Below are positions 54,047 through 61,290 of a stretch of DNA of 64,000 bases, piece by piece. The stretch's first letter is position 1; every line of letters starts with the position of its first letter. The notes beneath the pieces are model-generated. The model ran no database searches. It was not told the origin of the DNA and was given only the letters and a program-made list of their open reading frames with translations. Position numbers and translations under genes: made by a program. Origin of the DNA: Actinopolyspora alba (lineage in GTDB: Bacteria > Actinomycetota > Actinomycetes > Mycobacteriales > Pseudonocardiaceae); NCBI RefSeq assembly GCF_900112765.1, contig NZ_FOMZ01000016.1:1-64000 (forward strand). Direction: 5' to 3'.

Positions 54047-54628
54047 CTACCCGATCGAGGGAAGTGAGGAAATGATCATCCATCCCCCGAACACCGCGAA
54101 CAGCGAAGCCGCTCCGTAGCGCACGGCGCGTGAGGACAGGCGCCGAGCCAGCAGCAGGCCGGCAACGATGGCCAGCGCGTCCGCCGCGACCATCCCCAGC
54201 GTCGAGCCGAGCCACGTGCCCAGCCAGTCGTGGCGAGTGGCCAGCGTGACGGTTGCCAGCATCGTCTTGTCGCCCAGCTCGGCGAGCATGAACGCCACGG
54301 TCACCGCCAGCAGGGCGGCACGGACGCCGCGGCGGGACGCGGCGGCGTCTCCGGAATCGTCGAGTTCGTCGCCACGCAGTGTCCAGAGCGCGAACCCCAG
54401 GAAAGCCACGCCCGCGCAGAGCTCCACCCACCCGTTCGGCAGCGCGCTACCGATTCCGAAGCCCAACGCCACGGAAAGGGCGTGCACGAGCACCGTGGCC
54501 ACGGTGATTCCCAGCAGAACCTGCCAGGCACGGTATCTCGTCGCGAACGTCATGGCGAGCAGTTGCGATTTGTCACCCAGCTCCGCGACGAAAATCGCGA
54601 CGGAGCTGAGCGCGAGGCTCACGAGCAC
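54047..54628 (-). CDS. TMEM165/GDT1 (UPF0016) family cation transporter
   Basis: A 193-residue membrane protein with six helices in two inverted repeats, each carrying the family motif E-x-G-D-K-[ST]: VAELGDKSQLLAM near the start and LAELGDKTMLATV in the middle. The family exports Mn2+ or Ca2+ in exchange for protons. GTG at 54628 follows TTTGGAG at 5 nt. I looked for the manganese riboswitch that often precedes such genes and found none. Confidence 0.9.
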   Translation of the reverse strand: MLVSLALSSVAIFVAELGDKSQLLAMTFATRYRAWQVLLGITVATVLVHALSVALGFGIGSALPNGWVELCAGVAFLGFALWTLRGDELDDSGDAAASRRGVRAALLAVTVAFMLAELGDKTMLATVTLATRHDWLGTWLGSTLGMVAADALAIVAGLLLARRLSSRAVRYGAASLFAVFGGWMIISSLPSIG

Positions 54629-55107
54629 GTGGGCTCCAAACTTGTCGGGGCGGATCGAACATCCCGCCGCGTCTCATCACCGAAACCGGAGCGAACCCGT
54701 GCACAGGCATTTCGGCACGACAGCACCTTTAGGAACACCACTTCCGGTCGGCTTCGCCCACATTACCCACATTCCCGCGAAAATCAACATCCAATGTCGT
54801 AAACCACAAATGGATCCAATTGCGCAGAACGACCAAAAATCGATTTCGCCGACCCGAAACAATCGTTTCCCCGAAGCCAGAAAAGAAATGCGTGGCCGCA
54901 CGACGACAAATACGGCACCACATCACCGCGGCGTCGATTTCTCGCGAAATCGTCGGGAGGGAGGTGGTGCGCCGCGGTCGCGTTCACGGGGTTGTTAGCT
55001 GTTCCCGCTCCTGTGTAACTGTGTGCCAAACAGTGTGATACTGTCCGTGGTGAAGGAGTTCGGGGTAGCGAACGCCAAGCCGCCCCGAGGTCCTGATCGT
55101 CCGCTAC
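54629..55107. other. AT-richer gene-free stretch
   Basis: 479 bp without a credible gene. From about 54690 to 54920 the base composition is visibly less GC-rich than surrounding DNA, suggesting imported or decayed sequence. A hairpin repeat (copy 5) lies at 54935-54952. Further on, TGATACTGT near 55033-55041 is a possible -10 region that could drive the orphan omega RNA that starts at about 55108. Confidence 0.45.
54935..54952. repeat. Intergenic hairpin element, copy 5
   Basis: CGATTTC-TCGC-GAAATCG, perfect stem, flanked by GGCGT and TCGGG. This is the only copy not between two converging genes; it lies in the AT-richer gap ahead of the orphan omega RNA. Confidence 0.85.
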
Positions 55108-55285
55108 GGCGGCGTCCACGGAGAGTTGCGCCGGGACGGTAAACAAGCCCGCTGGAAACCTCGGTAAGACCAGCTCCGCTGGCGCAGGGTATCGCCACGG
55201 GAAGACCGCACCCACGGGTGCGGTCAAGGCCGCGTAGTAATACGACGGCTCAGAGAGTGCACGTTTCTACACACTTTCTGAACGG
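55108..55285 (+). ncRNA. Orphan TnpB omega RNA / right-end relict
   Basis: It aligns over its whole length with the tnpB 3' end and right end at 38724-38896, but no tnpB coding sequence remains upstream. Stems are kept while bases change: GACCGCACCC/GGGTGCGGTC (55204-55213 with 55216-55225); GCCG-CGTA-GTAA-TACG-A-CGGC (55229-55249, GNRA loop); CAGAGAGTG/CACTTTCTG (55251-55259 with 55272-55280). The CCAG-CTCCG-CTGG hairpin is identical. It ends GAACGG like the complete copy. It could be a solo relict or a retained guide RNA able to work with the TnpB at 37.5 kb. Confidence 0.75.
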
Positions 55286-55362
55286 TTCCCACCGAAAACG
55301 CACGAGAATGCGAAGGCGGCGTCACGGACCGAGACCGGAACTGAGACCAAGAGAAGACGAAG

Positions 55363-55394
55363 CGAGTCCTACCGATCACGGCAGGACTCGTTTT
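55363..55394 (+). terminator. Rho-independent terminator
   Basis: CGAGTCCT (55363-55370), 12-nt loop, AGGACTCG (55383-55390), then TTTT. The minus-strand side is also U-rich (TCTTCTCTT), so it could serve the original tRNA gene on the minus strand as well as the omega RNA on the plus strand. Confidence 0.7.
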
Positions 55395-55410
55395 CGCAGC
55401 TGACAGAGGG

Positions 55411-55452
55411 TGGGCGCAGCTGGGATCGAACCAGCGACCCCCTGCTTGTAAG
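55411..55452 (-). pseudogene. 3' fragment of a tRNA-Val(UAC) gene, probable attachment site
   Basis: On the minus strand: anticodon loop CTTACAA (anticodon UAC), 3' anticodon stem GCAGG, variable loop GGGTC, T-arm GCTGG-TTCGATC-CCAGC, acceptor 3' strand TGCGCCC and A. Upstream of the loop the sequence (GATGT) cannot pair with GCAGG, and no D-arm or 5' acceptor follows, so the gene is broken in the anticodon loop. That is the usual crossover point of tRNA-integrating phages; the intact gene would be at the far end of the insertion. Confidence 0.75.
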
Positions 55453-55648
55453 ACATCGACGCTTCTGCGCTGTGCTCTGCCTGCGTAAATGCAGGTCGGC
55501 TACGAGCGATGCGGCCACAGTTATCGTGTCGCTAAACGATCTTCCTCGTCGTATCCGAACAGTCCGATAACGATCACGGGTATCGCGGGCCTACCCACCT
55601 GGACCTCGCACCGCCTACCTCGCGGCGAGACCCGGTCGAGCTGTAAAA

Positions 55649-55673
55649 ACGCCCCCGGGCGCACCGGGGGCGT
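55649..55673. terminator. Bidirectional terminator downstream of DUF397 gene
   Basis: ACGCCCCCGG (55649-55658) pairs perfectly with CCGGGGGCGT (55664-55673) around a 5-nt loop. On the minus strand it is followed by a run of five T, 26 bp past the DUF397 stop; on the plus strand by TTT. Confidence 0.88.
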
Positions 55674-55698
55674 TTCGCTCTCTGACGATCAGCGGCGA

Positions 55699-55896
55699 TC
55701 AGCCGAACCGCTCGCTCTTCACCGCGTCGATGAACGCGGACCACTGCGAGCCGGTGGTGGTGAAGTAGCCCGCGGAGCGGTCCTTCGTGTCACGCACCGC
55801 CGCACCATCGGGGATGCGGCCGACCTCGACGCAGTTGGTGTCTTGCCCGCTGTAGGCAGACTTGCGCCAGTTATCGGGGCTGTGCGGTACCGTCAT
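55699..55896 (-). CDS. DUF397 protein (prophage-region copy)
   Basis: A 65-residue DUF397 protein: NWRKSAYSGQDTNCVEVGRI ... AVRDTKDRSAGYFTTTGSQW. It overlaps the upstream XRE gene by 4 bp (ATGA) and ends 26 bp before a strong terminator, so the pair is a two-gene operon. It is the partner of that regulator and only distantly like the three copies at 11.2-11.9 kb. Confidence 0.9.
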   Translation of the reverse strand: MTVPHSPDNWRKSAYSGQDTNCVEVGRIPDGAAVRDTKDRSAGYFTTTGSQWSAFIDAVKSERFG

Positions 55897-56750
55897 GATG
55901 TTGTCTCCATTTCGTCGGCGGCACTGGCGATGAGTTCCGCAGTGGCCTCGGGACTCATCGCCACATCCTTCCGAAGCGTATCCGCCGCCGACTTGTATTC
56001 GGTCAGGTCGTCCTCGTTGTACAAGAACACCGATGATCTATGGTGCTCCAGCAGGACGATGGGTGGACTATCGTCGAACTCGTACAGCACGAACGGCCCC
56101 GCCGATCCGGGGTGCCAGTCCGTCTTGTTCGGCACTACCTGAATGGTGATGCTGTCCCACCACTCAACGACTTTGAGCAGGTAACGAAGCTGGTCGGCCA
56201 ACACCGAGTCGCCCCCTACCTGCAGTCGCAACGCTGACTCGCCGATCAGCGCGTGTAGTCGTGTCGGCGGGTTGCCGTTGAAGATGTCGCGGCGGCCGGA
56301 GCGAAAGAGGACGCGAGGTTCCACCTGCTCGCGGGGAGCGTCGCCAGCGCCAAGGATCGCCCGCGCATAGTCCGAGGTTTGCAGCAACCCTGGGACGAGC
56401 AGCGGCGACCAGTCGATGATGTCCGACGCTGCTCGCTCGCATTCGAGCATTCCGGCCATCTGTTGAGACATGCCAGGGATGCCGGAGGTGAGCCAGTCAC
56501 TCTCTCCCGCGTTGCGGGCAAGCTCGATGATGCGGTCGCGTTCAGCGGCATCTACACCGAGCCCTGTCAGCACGGTCGCGACGTCTTCGGTTTTTGGCAG
56601 GCGATGACCGTGCTCCCATTGCGACACGAGCGTATGCGAGATCCTGACGCTTCTCGCCAGGTCACGCAGGCCAACATTCCGGGAAATTCGTGCTTCTCGA
56701 AGTGCCGCTGCCAATGCCCGACCACGTGGCGTTCCGCTGGTTGCAGCCAT
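55893..56750 (-). CDS. XRE-family regulator with DUF5753 domain (prophage-region copy)
   Basis: A 285-residue regulator. The N-terminal helix-turn-helix is LREARISRNVGLRDLARSVR, then HTLVSQWEHGHRLP. DUF5753 follows: WSPLLVPGLLQTSDYARAIL, LHALIGESALRLQVGG, ITIQVVPNKTDWHPGSAGPF. ATG at 56750 (MAATSGTPRG) is preferred to an in-frame TTG at 56765. Neither has a clear ribosome site, so the message may be leaderless. Divergent from three small genes across a palindrome. Confidence 0.9.
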   Translation of the reverse strand: MAATSGTPRGRALAAALREARISRNVGLRDLARSVRISHTLVSQWEHGHRLPKTEDVATVLTGLGVDAAERDRIIELARNAGESDWLTSGIPGMSQQMAGMLECERAASDIIDWSPLLVPGLLQTSDYARAILGAGDAPREQVEPRVLFRSGRRDIFNGNPPTRLHALIGESALRLQVGGDSVLADQLRYLLKVVEWWDSITIQVVPNKTDWHPGSAGPFVLYEFDDSPPIVLLEHHRSSVFLYNEDDLTEYKSAADTLRKDVAMSPEATAELIASAADEMETTS

Positions 56751-56835
56751 GAACCAATCGTACAAAGAAATTCAGTACTCAGTGTCGCCCAATCGGGCCA
56801 TTGTGTACTGGTTTCGCCACCGACATATTGGTCAT

Positions 56836-56852
56836 GCAACCAAGTTGGTTGC
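56836..56852. promoter_or_regulatory. Palindrome between XRE regulator and small-gene operon
   Basis: GCAACCAA-G-TTGGTTGC, perfect 8+1+8. It lies 22 bp before the ATG at 56875 and 85 bp upstream of the XRE start. Likely operator for the XRE protein acting on the small genes that lead to the graspetide cluster. Confidence 0.55.
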
Positions 56853-56874
56853 GCGAACACACGGAAGGTTACCG

Positions 56875-57093
56875 ATGCCACAGAGATACAAGGTGGCGCA
56901 CCCGGGAACTCGGGTGCGCTGCTGCCACGAAGGCGGAAACGGATCGGTACGCGTGTGGATCTCGCCGCACACGCCCGACGTGATTCAGATTGACACGCCG
57001 ACCATCTACAACCAGACACGGTGGACGATCGCGCAAGCAAAGTTGCTGCGGAACGTACTGGACGCAGCGATCCGGGCAGGTGAGCGGGCATGA
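56875..57093 (+). CDS. Small unknown protein
   Basis: A 72-residue protein, MPQRYKVAHPGTRVRCCHEG ... VRVWISPHTPDVIQIDTPTI, beta-rich N-terminus and a helical C-terminus (AKLLRNVLDAAIRAGERA). ATG at 56875 has GGAAGG 9 nt upstream; a longer frame from 56749 lacks such a site. A vicinal Cys pair is notable. Its stop overlaps the next start (ATGA). Unknown function. Confidence 0.65.
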   Translation: MPQRYKVAHPGTRVRCCHEGGNGSVRVWISPHTPDVIQIDTPTIYNQTRWTIAQAKLLRNVLDAAIRAGERA

Positions 57094-57296
57094 CCCCCGG
57101 GGAATTCGCGATGTGGGTCGCGCACGAGCAGTGGCGCATGGAGCAGCTCTCGCACGATATTCCCGGTCGGGTGGCTACCGGTCGGCAGTGCCGCGAGGCC
57201 GCTGACGTGTTCGAACTGCTGGCCGACCGTCTCCGGCGCTACGCCGACGAGCTGGACGGTGCCACCGTGATCGAGGGGAGTGGTTCCGATGCCTGA
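57090..57296 (+). CDS. Small unknown helical protein
   Basis: A 68-residue acidic, all-helical protein: MTPGEFAMWVAHEQWRMEQL, then REAADVFELLADRLRRYADE. It is coupled to the gene before it by ATGA and overlapped by the gene after it. It looks like a small accessory or antitoxin-sized protein, but I cannot name it. Confidence 0.6.
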   Translation: MTPGEFAMWVAHEQWRMEQLSHDIPGRVATGRQCREAADVFELLADRLRRYADELDGATVIEGSGSDA

Positions 57297-57648
57297 GTCA
57301 TTACCCGTGTCCTGCCAGGACCACACAGTTCGCAGCCACCATCCGCCACGGCGAGCTCGTCATGCCTACACGGGGCCGGGCGCGCTTACCGTCGAGCGGC
57401 TACGACATCAGGCAGGACAGACCATGACCGACGAGGTGCGAGCCGACGCGGCACCCACCGAGATCATGCCCGCGATCGGGCGACCTCGGCGGTCGCACTG
57501 GCGCGGGACGCTTCCGCTGTCGGCGGCGGTAAAGCGCCGACCCGGTAGGACCAAGCTACCGGGTCGGCCCACCCAGGATACCGCGCCCGACGAGCGGCCT
57601 TCGATGGATCTGCTCGAACGTGCCCTGGCCGGGCTACACGCCCTGTAG
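57289..57648 (+). CDS. Small unknown basic protein
   Basis: A 119-residue, Arg/Pro/His-rich, low-complexity protein from ATG 57289 (MPESLPVSCQDHTVRSH), overlapping the preceding stop. An internal ATG at 57424 (MTDEVRADAAPTE) would give a 74-residue protein. Coding status is uncertain; support comes from overlap with the genes before it and the absence of another gene here. Confidence 0.4.
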   Translation: MPESLPVSCQDHTVRSHHPPRRARHAYTGPGALTVERLRHQAGQTMTDEVRADAAPTEIMPAIGRPRRSHWRGTLPLSAAVKRRPGRTKLPGRPTQDTAPDERPSMDLLERALAGLHAL

Positions 57649-57666
57649 AACCACGGTCCGGTGCCG

Positions 57667-57739
57667 TTGACACCCCCCGACGTCCGGCATCGGGCCGTCC
57701 TGCCCGGCCGGTGCCTGCCCCCGAAGGCATCGGCCGGGC
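57667..57739 (+). promoter_or_regulatory. Leader of the graspetide cluster: TTGACA box and long hairpin
   Basis: The 278-bp gap before the precursor gene holds TTGACA at 57667-57672 (no good -10 at 17-18 nt). It also holds a long hairpin GCCCGGCCG-G-TGCC / GGCA-T-CGGCCGGGC (57702-57715 with 57726-57739). The hairpin may end the small-gene transcript or attenuate the cluster. Confidence 0.45.
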
Positions 57740-57926
57740 GTCCACCCCGATCACGGTTTGGCGAATATCCCCCGGCCGTCGTCGAACCGTTGCCGCCGGG
57801 CCGGCTCCCCTGTGACAACCGCCGGCCCAGCGGAATCCAGCCCGGTCCTACCGGGAATGCCCGGCGGTTCCCCCGAACTGTCGGAGACACGTGCAGGGCA
57901 GGACTGCCCTGCGAGAAAGGAGAAGT

Positions 57927-58268
57927 ATGACGACGATGTTCACCGATGAGCGGACTGAAGCGTTCGCCTATGACCCGGTGGCCTCGCACTCGGCCCAGTT
58001 CCCACTGGCGCGTCCTCAGGAGACACAGCCCGCCGGTCCTGCCCCCCGGCCGTGGGGACTACGGAACATGGTTGCCGTCGGCGATTCGGCCAGCAGGGAA
58101 CTGAACGGTCGTTACGACCACGATCGCCAGCTCGCTGTCGACGACGAAGGCATGCCGCTGCATGAACTCCACATGGGCATGACCAGCACCAACATGGATG
58201 GCAACGAAGGTCCCTCCGAGGACTGGTCGGCCAAGGACTTCGCCCCGGACATGCCCGAGTCGAACTGA
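57927..58268 (+). CDS. Graspetide precursor peptide (ATP-grasp-modified RiPP, TIGR04186-like)
   Basis: A 113-residue precursor. The leader contains FPLARPQETQPAGPAPRPWG followed by LRNM, a recognition-type segment like the RPxGLR stretches of this family. The C-terminal core (~residues 82-113) is dense in Thr/Ser and Asp/Glu: MTSTNMDGNEGPSEDWSAKD, with Asp91-Gly92 (a natural aspartimide site) and hydroxyl donors Thr86, Ser87, Thr88, Ser97 and Ser101. ATG at 57927 has a very strong site (GAAAGGAGAAGT), fitting an abundant precursor. The ligase follows 18 bp later. Product structure is inferred, not seen. Confidence 0.85.
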   Translation: MTTMFTDERTEAFAYDPVASHSAQFPLARPQETQPAGPAPRPWGLRNMVAVGDSASRELNGRYDHDRQLAVDDEGMPLHELHMGMTSTNMDGNEGPSEDWSAKDFAPDMPESN

Positions 58269-58286
58269 CCCGAAAGGGCTTCACCC

Positions 58287-59270
58287 GTGACAGTGCTCAT
58301 CCTCGCTCGCGACATCGATCCCAGCGCGGACGCGATGGTCGAAGCCGTCCAGCGACGGGGCACGCGGGTGTATCGGGTGAACACCGGATGGTTCCCCGCG
58401 CAGCTCGGCCTGGCCGCCGAGCTGCGCGGGGACCGTTGGTGCGGACACCTGACCACTCCCGCGCGCACCATCGATCTGGCCGAAGTCACCGGCGTGTACT
58501 ACCGCGCGCCCGAGGCGTTCCAGTTCCCGAACGAGTGGGAACCGCAGGTCCGTCAACACGCGTTCCTCGAAGCGAAGTACGGCCTGGGCGGGGTGCTGGC
58601 CTCACTGCCGGCCGTGTGGGTCAACCACCCGTCTCGACTGGCCGACGCGGCGTACAAACCGATGCAACTCGCCGCAGCGAGCCAACTCGGCCTGTGCGTA
58701 CCCGAGACCGCGGTGACCAACGAACCGGCAACGTTCACCTCGTTCGCACGGCGTGGCCGCACGGTGACCAAGATGCTCGGCAACACCAGCCTCACCAACG
58801 ACGACACCCACTCCGTGGCCTGGACACGCGTACTCGACACGGCTGATCTCGACGACCTGACCGGTATCGAGTCGACAGTGCACCTGGCCCAGCGGTGGGC
58901 ACCAAAGCAGGCCGAGGCACGCGTCATCGCTGTTGGTGACACAATTACTACTGTGCGTATACATGCGGAGAGCGCTGCGTCACGCGTGGACTGGCGCAGC
59001 GACATCAGCGCACTGCACTACGAACTCATCGACCCACCACAGCAGGTCACCGAAGGCGTGCGCGCACTGATGCGGCACTTCGGTCTGCACTATGGCGCGC
59101 TGGACTTCGTGATCACACCCGACGAGCAGTGGATCTTTCTGGAGATCAACCCGGGCGGGCAGTACGGGTGGCTCGAGGCTGCCACCGGTGCGGCGATCAC
59201 CGACCAGTTGGCCGAACTGCTCACCTCAGACCCCACCGACCACGAGGAGCGCCACCGTGTCACTGCGTGA
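58287..59270 (+). CDS. ATP-grasp peptide maturase (graspetide ligase, TIGR04187-like)
   Basis: A 327-residue ATP-grasp ligase that would join Asp/Glu side chains of the precursor core to Thr/Ser (ester) or Lys (amide) side chains. Features: N-terminal pre-grasp domain (VLILARDIDPSADAMVEAVQ), KPMQLAAASQLGLCVPETAV, TKMLGNTSL, and the metal-binding end LDFVITPDEQWIFLEINPGG. GTG at 58287. The stop overlaps the methyltransferase start by 14 bp. Confidence 0.9.
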   Translation: MTVLILARDIDPSADAMVEAVQRRGTRVYRVNTGWFPAQLGLAAELRGDRWCGHLTTPARTIDLAEVTGVYYRAPEAFQFPNEWEPQVRQHAFLEAKYGLGGVLASLPAVWVNHPSRLADAAYKPMQLAAASQLGLCVPETAVTNEPATFTSFARRGRTVTKMLGNTSLTNDDTHSVAWTRVLDTADLDDLTGIESTVHLAQRWAPKQAEARVIAVGDTITTVRIHAESAASRVDWRSDISALHYELIDPPQQVTEGVRALMRHFGLHYGALDFVITPDEQWIFLEINPGGQYGWLEAATGAAITDQLAELLTSDPTDHEERHRVTA

Positions 59271-60408
59271 GGACGCCTGGACCGATCTGGCGAGGCGATT
59301 GGCCGACCGGCTGGAGGCTGACGGGGCGCTGCACACCCCCGCGTGGAAATCGGCCGTGGCCGCCACGCCCCGCCACGAACTGGTTCCCACCTTCTACCGA
59401 CAGACCCCGGAGCACTACGAATGGGAGTCCGTGGACACGGCCACGCCGGAGGGCCTGGACGCGGCCTACTCCCCCACCACGCTGGTCACCTCGCTCGACG
59501 AGCGAGATCACCCACTGTCCAGCAGCACCAAACCCGACCTCATCGTATCCATGCTGGAACTGCTCGACGTCCACGACCAACACCGGGTGCTGGCCGTGGG
59601 CACCGGCTCTGGCTACACCACCGCGCTACTGTGCCACCGGCTCGGTGACCGCAACGTGTGTTCCGTCGACATCGACCCTGCTCTGGTCGAGGCCGCCCGC
59701 GACCGGCTGGCCAGCATCGGGCACCATCCCACCCTCGCCTGCCGCGACGGCGCGGACGGACTGCCCGAGCACGCTCCCTACGACCGCATCATCGCCACTT
59801 GCTCGGTACCGCGGGTGCCGTGGCCCTGGGCCGACCAGCTCGCTGCAGGCAGCACGGTGCTCGTCAATGTGATGCCCGCAGCGATCAACGCCGGCGGACT
59901 CGCTCTCCTCCACCACAGTGGCGACCGGCTGGAAGGCCGGTTCGCCGGCCAGTGGGCCTCGTTCATGGGAATGCGCAGTGCCGATTCGACCGCCCCCACC
60001 GAGCACCGACCGCCCGATACCGGCAACTCCCGCAGCCGGACGACGGCCACACCACCCACTCCCTGGTGGGACAACACCGTGGTGTGGCTGCTGGCCCAGT
60101 TCCACGGGCTGCCCGCCGGCGTCACAATCGGCATGCGCCTCGACCCGGACACCGCCCAACCGGCCGCGGCCACCATGACCGCCCCCGACGGCTCGGCCGC
60201 CGACATCACCCTCACCGCCTCCGGCGACGGTCGACACGAGGTCACCGAAACCGGCCCCACCCCGCTGTGGGAACCCGTCGAACACGCCCACCGCACCTGG
60301 CTGACCCACGGCAAACCCGAATGGCCCCGCCTCGGCATCACCGCCACCGCCCACCACCAGTGGCTCTGGATGGACCACCCCGACAGCGCCGTCCACTGGC
60401 CCCTGTAA
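59257..60408 (+). CDS. PIMT-like methyltransferase of graspetide cluster (TIGR04188-like)
   Basis: A 383-residue relative of protein L-isoaspartate O-methyltransferase: HRVLAVGTGSGYTTALLCHR is motif I, then VCSVDIDPALVEAARDRL and APYDRIIATCSVPRVP. In characterised imiditide-type graspetides the homologous enzyme methylates a core Asp, which then closes to a stable aspartimide. The C-terminal ~150 residues are an extra domain typical of the cluster version. GTG at 59257. A 15-bp perfect hairpin terminates the operon 9 bp past the stop. Confidence 0.9.
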   Translation: MSLREDAWTDLARRLADRLEADGALHTPAWKSAVAATPRHELVPTFYRQTPEHYEWESVDTATPEGLDAAYSPTTLVTSLDERDHPLSSSTKPDLIVSMLELLDVHDQHRVLAVGTGSGYTTALLCHRLGDRNVCSVDIDPALVEAARDRLASIGHHPTLACRDGADGLPEHAPYDRIIATCSVPRVPWPWADQLAAGSTVLVNVMPAAINAGGLALLHHSGDRLEGRFAGQWASFMGMRSADSTAPTEHRPPDTGNSRSRTTATPPTPWWDNTVVWLLAQFHGLPAGVTIGMRLDPDTAQPAAATMTAPDGSAADITLTASGDGRHEVTETGPTPLWEPVEHAHRTWLTHGKPEWPRLGITATAHHQWLWMDHPDSAVHWPL

Positions 60409-60416
60409 CCACGAAA

Positions 60417-60450
60417 GAAGCGCCCCGGACTGAAGAGTCCGGGGCGCTTC
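60417..60450 (+). terminator. Terminator of the graspetide operon
   Basis: GAAGCGCCCCGGACT (60417-60431) pairs perfectly over 15 bp with AGTCCGGGGCGCTTC (60436-60450) around GAAG. There is no T tract after it on the plus strand, as is common in actinomycetes. Confidence 0.85.
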
Positions 60451-60546
60451 GTGGGCTCTGCCTCGACACGGATAACGATGTGTTCGATGACGCAGACACA
60501 GACGAGTGCGGTAGGGCATGATAGGGCTTGAGAGGAGGTGTGTGTC

Positions 60547-61290
60547 ATGGAAGCCGGTGAGGTCTACTTGGACATCAATGGACCGCATGGCCAGATGGAC
60601 CCTCGAGCACTCACTGAGGGCCTTAACCACCTGCTCAAGCTCTTAGAGAAGCTGCAGCCTGCGGATGACAAGCCGGAATGGAACATCACTGGTCTTCAGC
60701 TCGGTTCGTACAAGGTCGAACTGCGAGGACGACCTGACGTCGCGACCACTGTAAGCCGCGGTCTTGATGAACTTGCCGAACGCCCTGGTATCCCCACTGG
60801 GTGGTCACCTGATGCGGTTCGTCAAGTCACCAAGCTAGGCAAGGTCCGCGAGAAGCGTGGGGTCGATGATGTGCGAATCGCCCTCGGTAAAACACTGGCT
60901 CTCATCGACGAAGCACTGTTGCATAATGCGGAAAAGAGTCTAGAGCGTTGGCCCGACTCCATCGGGTCTATCCAGGGTCGGTTGTTTCGATACAACGACT
61001 CGACCTGGATAGCTGGGGTGACCGATGAAGTAACCCTGCAAACCGTCGAGATCAAGGTGCCCGACGAGCTCAGGAGAACAGTCGCCAGTGCAGTGACCTA
61101 TGACGTGTGCGCATGGGGGATGATGCACCACAACGCGGACGGACAAGTCGATCGAATCACGCTGGAAAAGATCGACGTATTGCCCGACCCTGGGCCTCCA
61201 GCGCGAATCGATGAACTAGTTAACATTCTCGGCAGCGATTGGACGGGTGGAATGGACCCGGTCGAGGTGGTGCGTAGGCAGCGTGACTGA
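60547..61290 (+). CDS. Unknown protein coupled to a PIN-domain gene
   Basis: A 247-residue soluble protein that I do not recognise. It starts MEAGEVYLDINGPHGQMDPR, has a helix (LTEGLNHLLKLLEKLQ), a strand-rich segment (WNITGLQLGSYKVELRG) and a central helical part. The C-terminal beta-rich domain (GRLFRYNDSTWIAGVTDEVT, VTYDVCAWGMMHHNADG, DRITLEKIDVLPDP) could be an SH3-like or OB-like barrel. ATG at 60547 with AGGAGG 9 nt upstream. Its stop overlaps the PIN gene's start. By position it may be the antitoxin or substrate-recognition partner. GC content is visibly lower than its neighbours. Confidence 0.75.
   Translation: MEAGEVYLDINGPHGQMDPRALTEGLNHLLKLLEKLQPADDKPEWNITGLQLGSYKVELRGRPDVATTVSRGLDELAERPGIPTGWSPDAVRQVTKLGKVREKRGVDDVRIALGKTLALIDEALLHNAEKSLERWPDSIGSIQGRLFRYNDSTWIAGVTDEVTLQTVEIKVPDELRRTVASAVTYDVCAWGMMHHNADGQVDRITLEKIDVLPDPGPPARIDELVNILGSDWTGGMDPVEVVRRQRD

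Noticed and set aside
54629-54800. Manganese (yybP-ykoY) riboswitch upstream of the TMEM165-family gene
   Set aside because: Looked for because such genes often carry one; none of the conserved loop sequences is visible, and the ribosome site lies directly after ordinary sequence.
54729-54926. Minus-strand 65-residue frame in the AT-richer block
   Set aside because: No start signal and no sensible fold; open only because the region lacks stops by chance.
55411-55520. A complete tRNA gene on the minus strand
   Set aside because: Only the 3' 42 nt fit. The 5' anticodon stem does not pair and no D-arm or acceptor 5' strand is found.
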